From Costus lasius (Eukaryota > Streptophyta > Magnoliopsida > Zingiberales > Costaceae), in contig CM050449.1 in assembly GCA_027563935.2 (NCBI GenBank), positions 87,272,371 through 87,336,370 on the forward strand: a stretch of DNA of 64,000 nucleotides, in the 5' to 3' direction. Below, in pieces: positions 45,711 through 57,513 of the stretch. The position numbers were made by a program, and so were the translations under genes. Each line of letters opens with the position of its first letter. The stretch's first letter is position 1. The notes beneath the pieces are model-generated. The model did not search any database. It was not told where the DNA came from and was given only the letters and a program-made list of their open reading frames with translations.

Positions 45711-47164
45711 TGATGCGTTGCATTTACACCATGTTTTTGCCTATATTTTACATGATATTTTGGACTTAATTGCATGATTTTGTGCTGTTTTTATTGCTTT
45801 TGTGTTATTTTGCACGGAATCTTTACTTTTCTTGATTTTAATGAAAATGTAGGTAAAACGACGTAAAAATGAAGGATTTCGAGAGTTTTAAAGCCAAAGC
45901 ATGATTCCCAAGAAGATCACGTGCCTTTACGTCAAATTTGGGGCAAAAATAGTGAAGAATGAGACATTAATATGGATTCGGCCGTGAACACGACGACGAA
46001 CGGAAGTTGAAAACGGCTAAATGTCAGAAGGAACAGAAACTTTCACGGGTGAAGCCGTAATTCTATCACGGGCCGTGAAACTTTCTGTGACCGAAAGCAT
46101 TATACACAGAAACATTTACGGCCTCAGCCGTAAACGTATCACGGGCCGTAAAAACTTCCGCCCGATGAGTTTTTCATTTGTTTCTCCACCGATTCGAACC
46201 AGATTTGAACCAAACTCCGCAGAACCATTCCTTGATGAGTTCTAAACCGGTCCAACTATAAAAGATCAGATTTTTGGAGGGTTCGGGAGCTTGGAAGCGG
46301 ACGAACACAAGGGGCGGTGGCGATAAGGGTGACGACTTGATTTCGAAGCATATTCCGGCGAGATTTCACACGAATTCGACGATTGATCCTTCAATCCTCA
46401 TCTCCAGACTGAGGAGAAAATGGTTTCATCATCCTTTTTGTGATTTCTTTGCGATTCTTATGAGATCTTTCTTATTCATCAAAAACATGTATTCTCTTGA
46501 CAACATGAGCGAGTAGATATCTTTTCGAGATTGATTGGGCGTAACCCACTGATTTACATGGATTGATTTATACTTTTACCCTTTTAATATAATTCTATCT
46601 TCCTGATTTGATTGAAATTGCATGTATCCCATGATTTACCCTGGCCAAGTAAATTTACGTCTTAGACGTTGCGAGAAGGACCAAGAGGTGAATCGCTAAC
46701 GCCCGATCTATTTCGATTAAACCTACGAATCCGATCACGAGAGTAGTTCGGATTCGTTTGAAGCAATTAATCTACTTTTCACAGAACTTAAGAGATCTAG
46801 TTAGGTTAACTGTCACGAGAGTAGGGGGTTAATCTAATTAGATACCGTATCATGCTCCGGGAGGAAGTGATATGTACCTTAGAAAAAGTACCTTTCAGAA
46901 TAGATAAATTTATTTACTGAGTTATTTTTTTACATGATTTATGTTTATCAGTATGGTGAACCCATGAATTCCCGATGCTTTAGAATTCAAGTCCCTTAAA
47001 AGCTGTTTCTGAGTTTGCGTCGCGCTTAGAAGTTAGAACAACCAAATATTGATTCCGCCTAAATTCAAACATATCAAGAAGTCAGTACTTAGCAACGTAG
47101 TCCTCGTTGGGAACGATATCTTTTTATTACTTCGATAAATCCGTGCACTTGCGGATCGCTATCA
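45711..47164 (+). mobile_element. 3' LTR of element C
   Basis: 1454 bp, TGATGCGTTG to GCTATCA, uninterrupted. TATA box TATAAAAG at 46257-46264; U3 word ACGGGTGAAGCCGTAATT at 46045-46062; perfect 9-bp hairpin stem at 46726-46756; 16-bp stem at 46795-46843; five-bp stem at 46848-46872. Lacks about 15 bp present in the 5' copy near 27388. Confidence 0.93.
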
Positions 47165-47793
47165 ATCACCCATAGACGAGTGGACAAGCTGAGGTTTCAA
47201 ATTGAGAAATAAAGAGGATTCTTCAAAAGACTGTGTTGGGGGCAAGGAAGGATTGGGCACTGAAGCTCGATGATGCTCTTTGGGCCGATATGACAGCTTT
47301 CAAAACCCCTTTAGGTTTGTCTCCGTTCTAAAATATTTATGGTAAATCTTGTCATTTACCCGTGGAATTTGAGCACAGAGCTTATTGGACGGCGAAGAAG
47401 CTAAATTATTACCTAAAGAGTGCTGAGGAGAGAAGAAAATTTCAATTGAATGAACTATATGAGATCAGAAATTCTGCCTACGAGAGTGCCCAGATATATA
47501 AAGAGCATGCTAAAAAGTGGCACGATCAGCGAATTTCAAAGAAAGAATTTTTTGAAGGAGACAAGGTTTTACTATATAACTCGCGTCTCAGACTATTCCC
47601 AGGGAAATTAAGGAGTCACTGGTCAGGGCCTTTTATTGTTCAGAAAGTATTCTCATATGGCGCAGTAGAGATATCAAAGGAAGGACAAGAAAGTTTCAAA
47701 GTGAACGGACAACGCTTGAAGCATTATTTTGAAGACGAACAAGTTGAGGAAGATGTGCATTTGATTTTCTCTAATCCATCAAAACATCCTTAA
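47165..47793 (+). pseudogene. Element B integrase C-terminus
   Basis: Continues element B after the insertion: [34 protein letters not shown], then an intact frame 47362-47793 ([55 protein letters not shown]). The stops TAG, TGA and TAA fit C-to-T changes of CAG, CGA and CAA. The HHCC domain and the first two catalytic Asp regions are missing. Confidence 0.9.
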
Positions 47794-47813
47794 ACATTGC
47801 TATGGTCAAGCTA

Positions 47814-48223
47814 ATGACCCTAAACAAGTGCTTTTTGGGAGGCAGCGCAAATTTCTGATTTTTATTATTATTTCTTTTGTCGTATTTTGGTCTTTGTTTT
47901 GTTTTTAACTAAAATTTTGACTGCATAAATTTTTGTAATAGAAAGTCTTATTCATGAGTGGTTTTGATTGTAGGAAATTTTGAAGAATTTTTGTAAAGAA
48001 AGAAGAACAATAGAATTACGGGTGTAGCCGTGAGTCACTAACGAACCGTGATTCTTGCGGCAATCTCTTTGTGAGTATGGTAAACTATGATTTTGATAGT
48101 GAAACATGATGGTATTTGATATTTGAGACTTATTTACTGTGTAAAATTTGAATATCTTTGATTTGATATATTTTCTAGATTTTTCTGAGTCGTGTTTCGT
48201 TCTATTGATATCATTGTACAGGG
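47814..48223 (+). other. Element B post-pol region, ORF3 deleted
   Basis: The motif GGTCAAGCTAATGACC...TTTTTGGGAGGCAGC at 47814-47848 is followed by T-rich text, a short U3-like module (ACGGGTGTAGCCGTGAGT from 48018), and at 48070-48222 sequence matching 44325-44475 of element C, which lies after ORF3 there. ORF3 is therefore deleted. The join to the LTR at ~48223 also removes the polypurine tract and the LTR start. Confidence 0.75.
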
Positions 48224-49210
48224 TTTCACTCGATTCATCTCCAAATCGCACCGGATTTGAACCAAACTTTGCAAAAAAACATTCTTTCATAGGTTTCGGA
48301 CCGGTCAAGCTATAAAAGATGGGATTTTTCGAGGGTTAGAGAGGACTTTTCGGATGAAGACGATTGGCGGCGGCGACTGAGGCGAAGTTCCAATTCCTAA
48401 GCAGATTCAGGTGAGATTTCACGCAAAAGAGAAGTTTGATCGGCTCTTCTTCATCTTCAGATTGAGGGGAAGCTAATTTTACTATTTTCTTAGTGAAACT
48501 CTTGTGATTTTTAGAAGATCTTATGCTTGTTCATCATATAAACATGCTGTTTCTTAAGAACATGAGCGAGTAAACCTTTATTTCGGGATTAAGGACATAG
48601 CCCGCTGACAATTATGAGTTAATCTGTATTCTTACACCTTTGATATGATTGTTTTATTATGATTTGATTGAAATTGTGTTTAATCCGTAGTTTACACTGG
48701 CTATGTATAATTGCGATTTAGACGTTGCGAGAAGTACCGGGAGGTGAATCGCAACGTCGGATCTATTTTAATCAAACCTACGAATCCAATCACGAGAGTA
48801 GTTTGGATTCATTTGAAGGATTTATTAGGCTTTTTATAGAACTTAATGGGTCGAGGTACGTTAACTGTCACAAGAGTAGGGAGTTAACGTAGTTAGATAC
48901 CAGATTTCGCTTCGAGAGAAGGTAATCCGTATATTAGGAAAATTCCCTTTCATGATCATAATTTTTTGTTCAAAGAGTTATTTTTATGTTATTCATATTT
49001 GTCAGCGTGGTGAAACTCTAAATCCCAATCTTCAAGAATTTGAATCTCTCTTAATGATGTTTCCGATATTGCTCGTACTTAGAGTTCAACACAAACCACT
49101 ACTTGATTTTTGCCTAGATTCAAACGAGTTGGTACTTAACCACCTAATCCTCGTTGGGAATGATAATCTTTTTATTACTTCGATAAATCCGTACATTTGC
49201 GGATGCATCA
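48224..49210 (+). mobile_element. 3' LTR remnant of element B
   Basis: Matches 21828-22820 from TTTCACTCGATTC to the end TGCATCA, with TATA box near 48311, and the same hairpins (second loop mutated to CACAAGAGTAGG, stem intact). The target duplication AAGGT follows. Confidence 0.9.
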
Positions 49211-49215
49211 AAGGT

Positions 49216-52200
49216 TCATTCTTTCAAGCTTGGCCACCTAAGTAATCAATGCTTGAAAGGTGGAGACATTGTTAACACAGAGAAAAGGTACTATCCAATT
49301 ATCAATGTTGCCAACAAGTAACCCAATAGCTTGAGATTGTTGGTGTTGAAATTGGTCGAGCACCATCCACTTTGAGAAAGCAGATAATCATGAGGATGTT
49401 GTAATAATTCAATCATAAGAAAAAAATAGCATGTCCCAAATCTCTAATGGAAAATTCCTTACCAAGAGATATGATTAAGTCATTTATGTGTGAAGAATTT
49501 GTACTAGTGATTAATATGTCATCTACATATATTAAAATATAGATCATAATATTGGAGCTAAAGTAGTAAAATAAGGAAGTATCAATTTTTGGCCCTATAA
49601 AGCCATGAGTTTATAGCTACCCACTTAAATAATTAAACCATGCATGAGGAGCTTGTCATAGACCATAAATAGACTTTTTGAGATGACATATATGATTTGG
49701 AAATTGTGGATGATGAAAGCAAGGTACTTGCTCCATGTAAACTGTCTCTTCTAAGTGACTATGTAGAAAAACATTTTAAATACCTAGTTAATGATTTGGC
49801 TAACTCTAGCTGATAGTAATGGATAATAATAGACGAACCAAGGTGATTTTAACCACAAGGCTAAATGTTTTAGTAAAATCAATACTTGGTTGTTGATGAA
49901 ATCCTTATGCAACAAGACAATCTTTGTATCATTTAATAGTGTCATTAGTCTTATATTTGAGCCAAAATACCCATTTGCATTCAATAATATTCATGGAGGA
50001 AAGTCTAAGGACCAGAGTCCAAGTACCATTGTGGAGTAGATCATTAAATTAAGAGGTAATAGCTACTCGCCAGGAAGGATCTTTAGATGCTTGTGTGAAG
50101 CATGTTGATTCAGTTGGTGGTAAAGATATGAGCAATGCATATGGTAAAGTATCCTTAGTTGGACCTTGACTTGTTGAGATAGGGATAGTGTTGTTGTAAA
50201 TATCTTGTAGTGTCTAGGTGCATTGAAGTGGAGTTTGGGTTTTTAGTGTCGATAGTGTGTCACTTGATTCTAGAGGTTCTTCATTTTGAGCTATATTAGA
50301 AGATAAGAAGGCTCTATCTTGAGAAGATATAATATCACTTAGTTCATGAGGCACCATATCATGAGCTCCATTAGAGGATGATAATACTTTGTCTTCAAAA
50401 GATGGTGATGATTTTATTGTCATCATAACAATTGGTTGAGATGGTGCTGCTCCCAAGAGACCTTAATATATAGTTGTGGATGGCATAGAAGGTCTTGGAA
50501 AGTTAGGCTCATAATTACTTATTGCTGTAAAAGAAAAAGTTAGATTCATCAAAGATAACATGCTGAGAAAATAAATCCACCAGATTGATACATGTAGGCA
50601 ACAATAGCCACAATGCAAATTATTGTAACCAAGGAATACATATAATTGAGAGTGAGGTTGAAGTTTGTGTTTGTTATAGTTTTAAGCCAAGTCTAACATG
50701 CGCAACCAAAAACATGTCAGAATTCATACTTAGGAGAATGATTGTAGAGATTCTCTAGAGGGGCTCGTATTTGCTAAAGTATGAGTAGAGAGGTGATTGA
50801 TGAGATAAACTGCAAGGGATACAATATCATTACAATATTTGGTAGATATTAAGGGTGAGCAAACGGTACCAGTACCAAAGTACCATATCAAAATTTTTGG
50901 CATTCGGTACTTTAGTACCGGTACTTTGGGAGTTCAGGAGTTCTATACTGGTACCAAACTTTAGTTCGAGATTACGGTACTGACATCGGTACCCCAAATA
51001 TGATTTAGAAAATCCCAAACTCCCGAAGTAGAAAAATTTTATTTATTTATTTATTTTTCTTCTCTTCTTCCTTCTCCTCCCCTTCCCCTTCCTCTTCTTC
51101 TTCTTTTTTTTTTCTTCTTCTCCTCTTCTTTTTTTTCCTCTTCCTCTTTTCCTCTCCTCTTCTTTTTCTCCTCTCGCAACTATGGTACTTTGGGAATTTC
51201 TCAAAATAGAGTTCAGTACTAGTACTGATACTTAAAAAATCAAACTTCGGGAGTTTGGAACTGAAAATTTGATACCAGTACTGATACTGAACTCCTGAAT
51301 GCTCACCCCTAGTAGGTATTGAGGTGTGTTGAAGTAAAGCAAGAGAGGTATCAATGATCAGATCCATTTTCCTCTAGTGTATGGGAGCAAGATACTTGAT
51401 GATGGATTCTTGAAGTTTTTGGGTGTTGATGAAGGACATGAAACTCTCCACCTTAGTCAGATTGAATAGCCAAAATTTTGCATCTAAAGAATCATTCAAC
51501 ATGCTTTTGAAAATGTCAAAATATATGAGTGACTTCATATTTTTTGTATACATAAGAAAAAGCCAAGTGCATTACTATAATCGTCAATGAAAGAAAATTA
51601 ATATGAATAGCTATTATTTGATTAAACAGTAACAGAGCCCCAAACCTTTGAATGAATAAGTTTTAATGGAGAAATAACTTTTTTTTATTGGAAATAAAAA
51701 AAGGAGTTGATGACTTTTAGCTTGCAAACAAGCTTGACAACGATGAAAAACATGATTTTGATTTGATGGGAAGACCATAATAGTCTATTATTTGTTTAGA
51801 AATATATAAAGAAGGGTGTCCAAGCTGAGCATGCAATGAGGTGGTGCTTGTCTATTCTCTAAGATGAATGGATGGGATTGAAGACTAAATGTGGTTGATA
51901 TCATTTTTTTAATTCCTCCCTAGAGTAGAATGGATCTCATTGCTCAATCCTTCACAAAGCACTCATGAAGGTGAAATTCAAAATAAATATTGTTATCAAA
52001 AGTAAATTGACATAATGAAAGTAAGTTTATGGTGATATGAGGAACATAAGAACATATTGTGTATGCATAAGTTACAATTAGAAGAAGTCAAGTATGTCTT
52101 TTCAAGCTTAGTAATTTACAAACATATACCATTACCTATTTGAACAGTCTCTGATCCATGGTATGGAATGACTTCTAAAAGGGTACGATAATCTAGAGTA

Positions 52201-52540
52201 ACATGACGAGTGGTGCTAGAGTCAAGGAACCAAGTGGTAGCCTTGACTATAGGAGAAGCATTCGATATAGTAGTATTTAAAGTATGTTGCTATCACCTTT
52301 GTGATGAAAAGCCTTTGGTATATGTATTGTCAAAACATTTTTGTGGGCTTAGGTCGGCTGAAGGTGCTAAGTAGCTGCTTCTTTTTTGTGGGCCTAGGGG
52401 GCTTCTTGCAAGGGGCTGGCTAAGCTTTGCAATGGTATTGATTTTGCTAGCTTGAATGGTTGGATTGGATCTAGAGGGTTGCTGCTTGAGCCTTGAAAAC
52501 TAGTTGGGCCTAAATTGGGTCCACATCACTTATTCGGCAT
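49216..52540 (-). pseudogene. Ty1/copia polyprotein pseudogene (Ale/Retrofit-like)
   Basis: Minus strand, in order: protease around 52270-52050 (WFLDSSTTRHVT, ETVQIGNG); GAG-pre-integrase ~51850 (HAQLGHPSLYISKQI); integrase core 51600-51330 (FSFIDDYSNALGFFLMYTK, later SLALLQHTS); Ser-rich linker 50456-50214; RT from ~50084 (DPSWRVAITS, LLHNGTWTLV, MNIIECKWVF, FHQQPSIDFTKTFSLVVK) to RPISTP near 49345. Many stops and shifts. A MITE splits the integrase. Gag and LTRs were not found. Lineage is judged from the RT wording. Confidence 0.8.
50850..51311. mobile_element. hAT-type MITE (462 bp)
   Basis: Ends TAAGGGTGAGCA and TGCTCACCCCTA form 12-bp inverted repeats with one mismatch. 8-bp duplication GTAGATAT/GTAGGTAT (50842-50849 and 51312-51319) has one difference. 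Subterminal parts repeat GGTAC-type words (CGGTACC, AGTACC). A CTT-rich pyrimidine run lies at 51050-51175. No transposase inside. Confidence 0.85.
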
Positions 52541-52925
52541 GATGGAGAATTTTAGAAAAAGATTAAATGTAATTATTTTTTTAATAGAATTTAAGCTTTT
52601 TATTTGTTCAAAAAAATAAAAAATGTTAATATATTTTTTAAAAAATATATAAAGATGCTTACAACTTGGTTTAATCTATAATCTCTTACCTAAACATGAA
52701 AAATGCGAAAATCTGAAGCATATGAAAATTTAAACAACAAATCGTCAGTTCCCGCGCAAATTATGAACAGGGCTTTCGAAATTATTTCTTCGTACTCTGT
52801 CAGCATTTTGAGCTCTTCCGCCATGGATGTGACGCTCTGACAGCAAAATCATTTATTAAAGTTAACTAATCATGTAACGCCTCGCTAAATTAATAATCAA
52901 CATATAATATACCACAATTTGAGTG
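52541..52925. other. Short AT-rich spacer
   Basis: No recognised gene. On the minus strand an ATG at 52824 opens MAEELKMLTEYEEIISKALF, which looks protein-like but ends within ~40 codons at 52695 and matches nothing I can name. It may be a truncated exon. Confidence 0.4.
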
Positions 52926-52933
52926 GTCGGAGG

Positions 52934-55900
52934 TAGAGGTGGCCATGGGCCGTGCCCGGGCCCGCCTCGGCCCGGTTCCTGGCGGGCCGTGCCTGGCACG
53001 GCCCGTTTCCAATCATGCCGTGCCCGGCACGGCACGGTGGAAAATTTCTTCGGCTCGGCACGGCCCGCGGCCCGATTAGGCGTGCCGGCACAGGCACGGT
53101 TCCGTCGGAGAGTGAGCACGGATCCGGCACGTGGGCTGACTTAGGCACGCGGGCCAAATACGGCCCAACGGGCCAAATGAGAAACGCGGGCCGTGTTTGG
53201 CCCGTCCCGATTGTGGCCCATGGGCTAAAGTTGGCCCACAGGCCGATTGTGGCCCATAGGCCAAATTTTTAAAAAATAAATTAATTTAATAAGTAAATTA
53301 TTACTTAATTAAAATATATAAAATATAAAAATATAAAAAAAATTGAGAAATTAAGAATGTATATTGCACAAATTTTTGAAAAAATGTTAAAATTTTATAT
53401 ATTTTAGACCGGACCCATTACAGACTGCCTACGCACCCCACTCAAAGGAGGAATCAGGTCTACGTAGTTCTCTTTTTACAACTCTTTCTACAACTCTTTT
53501 ATAACTTTTTTTATAATTATTTATTACAACGTTTATCCATTGTTGCTTCCGCTTGCACTTCCAAGACTTTGTTCATCATCATCCGATGAAGTTGAATGAC
53601 CACCTTTATCTTGAAGACGATCTTCAGCATTTAGCCAATCTTTAAGACAAATACACATTTCCACGCTTGCTTCGTTCATTCGGCTTCGCTTCTCGTCCAG
53701 CACCCTGCCGCCTATACTAAAACAAGACTCCGATGCTACAGTAGACACCGAAGGAGTTAGTAGATCACGTGCCATGGCAGAAACCACAGGATATGATTTT
53801 CCTTGTGATCTCCAGCATGATAAAATATCAAAATTATCTATTTGTTCTTCTGTGAGTAAAGATGTATGATTATTTTCTAAAAAAAATGTTAATTCATTAA
53901 AATTACTAGATCGACTTGTTGATGTTCCTTTTCTATTTAAAATTGTGCGTATTCTTCCTGTAATATTTTTACTACTAGTAGATACATTAGTTTGAGAGGA
54001 TGTTGGATTCATTGTATTTCCAAATTTTAAATTATAAGCATTATACATTTCATCTAATAAGGTAGAAACTTCATTTTTTTTCTCATCTACTCCTTCAAGT
54101 TCCATATTTTTATAATATTCATCTAATAAAATATGAACACCTTCTAATTTTAATCTAGGATCCATAATTGAAGCTAAACAATATAAAGGAGATATATCTT
54201 TCCAATATTTTTTAAATTTTGTTTCCATTTTAAAAATTACTTGAAAAACATTTTCATCATGTCTATATTGAGAAAAAATTTCACTAATTAAAACTAAATG
54301 TTCTAAAATTAAACATGATGTAGGATAATAAACGCTAGATAAATGAGTGCTAGCATTATAAAAAATTTCTAAAATATTATGTAATAACTTTGCTTTATCC
54401 CAATCATTTTCTTCAATATTTCCATCAGGCATTCTTTCATTATAAAATATATTTCCATCAGGCATTCTTTCATTATAAAATAATGTAAGAGGATCCTTAA
54501 ATGGAAAACATGTTGTTAGCATATCATAAGTAGAATTCCATCGTGTTTTAATATCAAGTTTAAATTTTTTATATGACAAACCATAAGATTTACATATTTG
54601 TCTAAAATCTTGATTTCTAGAAGTAGAAGAAGTAACAAATCTAACAGCATTTCTTAATTTAGTTACATGTTCATCTACTTCTCTTATTCCATCTTGAACA
54701 CATAAGTTTAGAATATGGCATGCACATCGTATATGAAAAAAAGCACCATTAAATATTGGATTTAACAATCTTTTTAATTTATCAATTGCACTATCATTAT
54801 TACTTGCATTATCAAAACTAATTGAAAAAATTTTATTAATTATATTATATGAATGTAAAATGCTATGAAATTGTCTAACTATAGCATTTGCAGTATGAGG
54901 ATATTCAAAAATTTTAAATGCAATAATTCTTTTTTGTATAAAAAATTCACTATCTATCCAATGTGCCGTAATACACATGTATGACTGATCAGAATGATTA
55001 CTGGTCCAAATATCAGATGTTAAAGAAATATAAGAAGTTAATGTAATTAAAGCTTGTAAAAGATTAGTTTTATATTCAGAAAAAATTTTTATAGCATCCC
55101 TACGCATGGTTTGTCTACTTACTTTTTTATATTTAGGTTATAGTGATTTATGTATAGATTTTTCAAATTTATAATTTTCTGCTAAAGAAAATGGTTGTTC
55201 ATCCCAAACAATAAATTTAGCTAATTCTTTTCTAAGAACTTCAGTAGAATAATTAAAAACTTCAAAAGAACTAGAGGAAGGATTTAGAGTAGCCTGTGCA
55301 CGATCGATTTGAGTTTGATGTCTTTTGATGTGGTGAGTCAAATGACCAGTTCCACCTGATGATTTGCAAGTCATGACTTTTTTACACTTCATGCAGCTGG
55401 CTCTTTCTTCGCCGTTAATCATCACCACATCGAAGCTCTTCCAAACGTCGCTCGTGCGTTTTCTTGAGCCCGACACAGTAGACTCGTGAGGGTTTGCACT
55501 GCATCCCTTCTCTCCCTGCATAGTGTTAGTAGGCTCAAATTCAACATGATCTTGCTGTTGTTGATTTGGGTCGTAAGGCGGAGGGTTGGCATCTTGATCT
55601 TGATCGGGTGGCATAACGGGGTTAGTTGTCCCCATTAGCTCCTGCTCTATTGCCTCAAGCTCCCATGGCAAAAGATCCCATGTATTGTTAAATCCCGCCA
55701 TTAATTCTACATATAATATTAAAAGTTAGCCAAAAAATTTATAAAATAAGATTAAATACTTACTAATAATAAATTATACATTAAAAAATTACCTCATCAC
55801 GTGTTTGAAGATCGCTTAGTAAGAACTAAGAAGTTGAGGTTTCAGCCTTCAACAACCTTAACTTAAACATAATTATGAAAAAAATTTATATTAGAATAAT

Positions 55901-56526
55901 TTAAATTTAAGTACAATTACATTATAAAAGACTAAAAGTAAATTAATTTACTACTTACTTGATCTTCTCCACGTGACTAGACCGAGGGAGCTTTGAAATC
56001 TTGATGGCTAATTGAAACTCAAGACTTAGAAAAGAGATTAAGAGAGTATTAAGAGAGAATGAGAAATTAATCCAAAGTTAATTGGAAACTTGTGTGAAGA
56101 AATGAGAGGGTTGGGGGGGGTCAATTTATAGGGATGAATTGGGTATAAATTTACATATTTATCCCCTATTTTTAATTATTAAAAGGGGCTAAAATGGTAA
56201 TTTTATAACATAAAGACAATTGTATCCCTAACTTTTAAATTTTTTCAAACCGTTATAGGGCTATTTGGGTAAAAACGCATGCTAAATTCAAATTTTCGAA
56301 TGTTGCAGCCCAAACGATTCGTGTCGTGCCAGGCACGGCCCGCGTGCCGTGCCTAGCACGGGTCCGTGCCGTGCCTAGCCCGGCACGCCTATGGGCCGTG
56401 CCTGGCCCGGCCCAGCACGACCCGAGCCGGACCACGGGCCGCCCGTGGCCCGTTGACTTGGTCAACGGGCTGTGCCGTGCTCAGCCCGTGTCGTGCCGGG
56501 CCGGCCCGGCCCGTTGGCCACCTCTA
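52934..56526 (-). mobile_element. hAT transposon with 8-bp target duplication
   Basis: 3593 bp bounded by TAGAGGTGGCCA and TGGCCACCTCTA, perfect 12-bp inverted repeats, flanked by GTCGGAGG (52926-52933 and 56527-56534), exact. Both ends carry dense GC-rich subterminal words (GGCCCG, CGGCACGG) within ~330 bp on the left and ~210 bp on the right, the likely transposase binding sites. It holds one transposase gene on the minus strand. The open frames in the GC-rich ends are by-products. Confidence 0.95.
53533..55701 (-). pseudogene. hAT transposase, broken by one in-frame stop
   Basis: From ATG 55701 about 722 codons in one frame, interrupted only by TAA at 55138-55140. Order: BED zinc finger (VWKSFDVV, CMKCKKVMTC, TGHLTHHIKRH, residues ~85-130); RNase H-like core with LTSDIWTSN (first Asp), FSISFDNASNN (second Asp), RCACHILNLCVQDG; RWNSTYDML; and the C-terminal dimerisation region VSTVASESCFSIGGRVLDEK then MCICLKDWL, which includes the last acidic residue. 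This is the plant BED-hAT (RICESLEEPER-like) plan. An 11-residue block FYNERMPDGNI is duplicated in tandem (33-bp period, 54421-54486). The TAA fits CAA to TAA. Upstream 55710-56110 may hold a leader intron. Confidence 0.92.
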
Positions 56527-56534
56527 GTCGGAGG

Positions 56535-57513
56535 GTCATATCCGGTGCCGCCAGAGGCAAAGCTAAACCCTGTTAAAATGTCTTCGAGTCGCATGACTTG
56601 TGATGCAGGGATAGAGAATAGTGCAAATGCATTGGTAAAATACTGGATAAAAAGTACCAAGTCAACTCTTGACGCATATCAAGTCGACCATGGTGGTCCT
56701 TGTTATGATTCATTCACAATACAGTAATATAGGACATTTTATTATTTTTTATAATCTTTTTTCTCGTAAAATTTTTTAATAATATTGGTACCATTGAATA
56801 ACTTAAAGTACATAGATCATTATAATATTTTTTTTTATTTTTTATCTTTTTCAAACTGTTTGGGTCAAATTTTAGGAACCCTTCTTATCTTCAGAAGAGA
56901 AGGGCTCCTGCTCTAAATTTTTTTTCCTACATTGGGGCTAAGCTGGAAGGACATTTAGAAGAAAAGGAGAGTGGAGAGAGATGAAGCTTTTGTTTTTTTG
57001 GAAAGAAAGAAAAGAGGGAACTGCTAATGTCTACAATCTTGCAATCCGTCTAGGTGGTAGATGGTATTCTTGTTGACGATCATCGACGACACTTGAATCT
57101 AGTGTCTAGTAGTGAGCTTCACTAACTTCCATCAGTTGCTATTAGTATCCTGGTTTTACAGTTATTGTTTTCTTACTGTTGATGTGAATTTATGCTTTAC
57201 AAGTCTTGGGATTTGATTTTAAATGAATTGTTGTTAGAGCACAGTGACCTACTTGGCATTGGTTTTCTTGAAGCTGAGGGTATCAACTTGTTGTGGTTCT
57301 TCGTATGATTATTCACTAGTTAACTGTACTATTGTTTAAGTGGATTTTATGTTTGTTAACTGCGTCTGTTCAAAGGAAATCTACTTGTATTGTGTGGTTC
57401 AATTTATCTCTAGAGCAATTAAATGATTATTTTGTTAACCAACTATCTGATGCTAGTGCTGTAGCTTGGCTAGTTTGTATCATTTAGCTATTTACTACCT
57501 TTCTGCCACCAAG
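56535..57513. other. Non-coding stretch with half of a fold-back MITE
   Basis: 56720-56920 matches one arm of the fold-back element at 61856-62211 (AATATTGGTACCATTG, CCCTTCTTATCTTCAG). The part 57000-57510 presumably contains the LTR belonging to the primer site at 57514, but its start was not found. Confidence 0.5.

Larger units (their letters stand above)
21350..49210 (+). mobile_element. Athila-like Ty3/gypsy element B (outer, 27.9 kb with nested insertions)
   Basis: Bounded by TGATGCG at 21350 and GCATCA at 49210, with the 5-bp target duplication AAGGT at 21345-21349 and 49211-49215. Own parts: 5' LTR, primer site, gag, protease-RT-RNase H, then element C (~27150-47164), then the integrase C-terminus, the GGTCAAGCTAATGACC motif and a 3' LTR that has lost its first ~480 bp. 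About 200 codons of integrase are missing where C lies. The third ORF of Athila elements is also missing. Confidence 0.9.

Noticed and set aside
51050..51175. CTT-rich run as an independent microsatellite
   Set aside because: It is the core of the MITE at 50850-51311, bounded by its inverted repeats.
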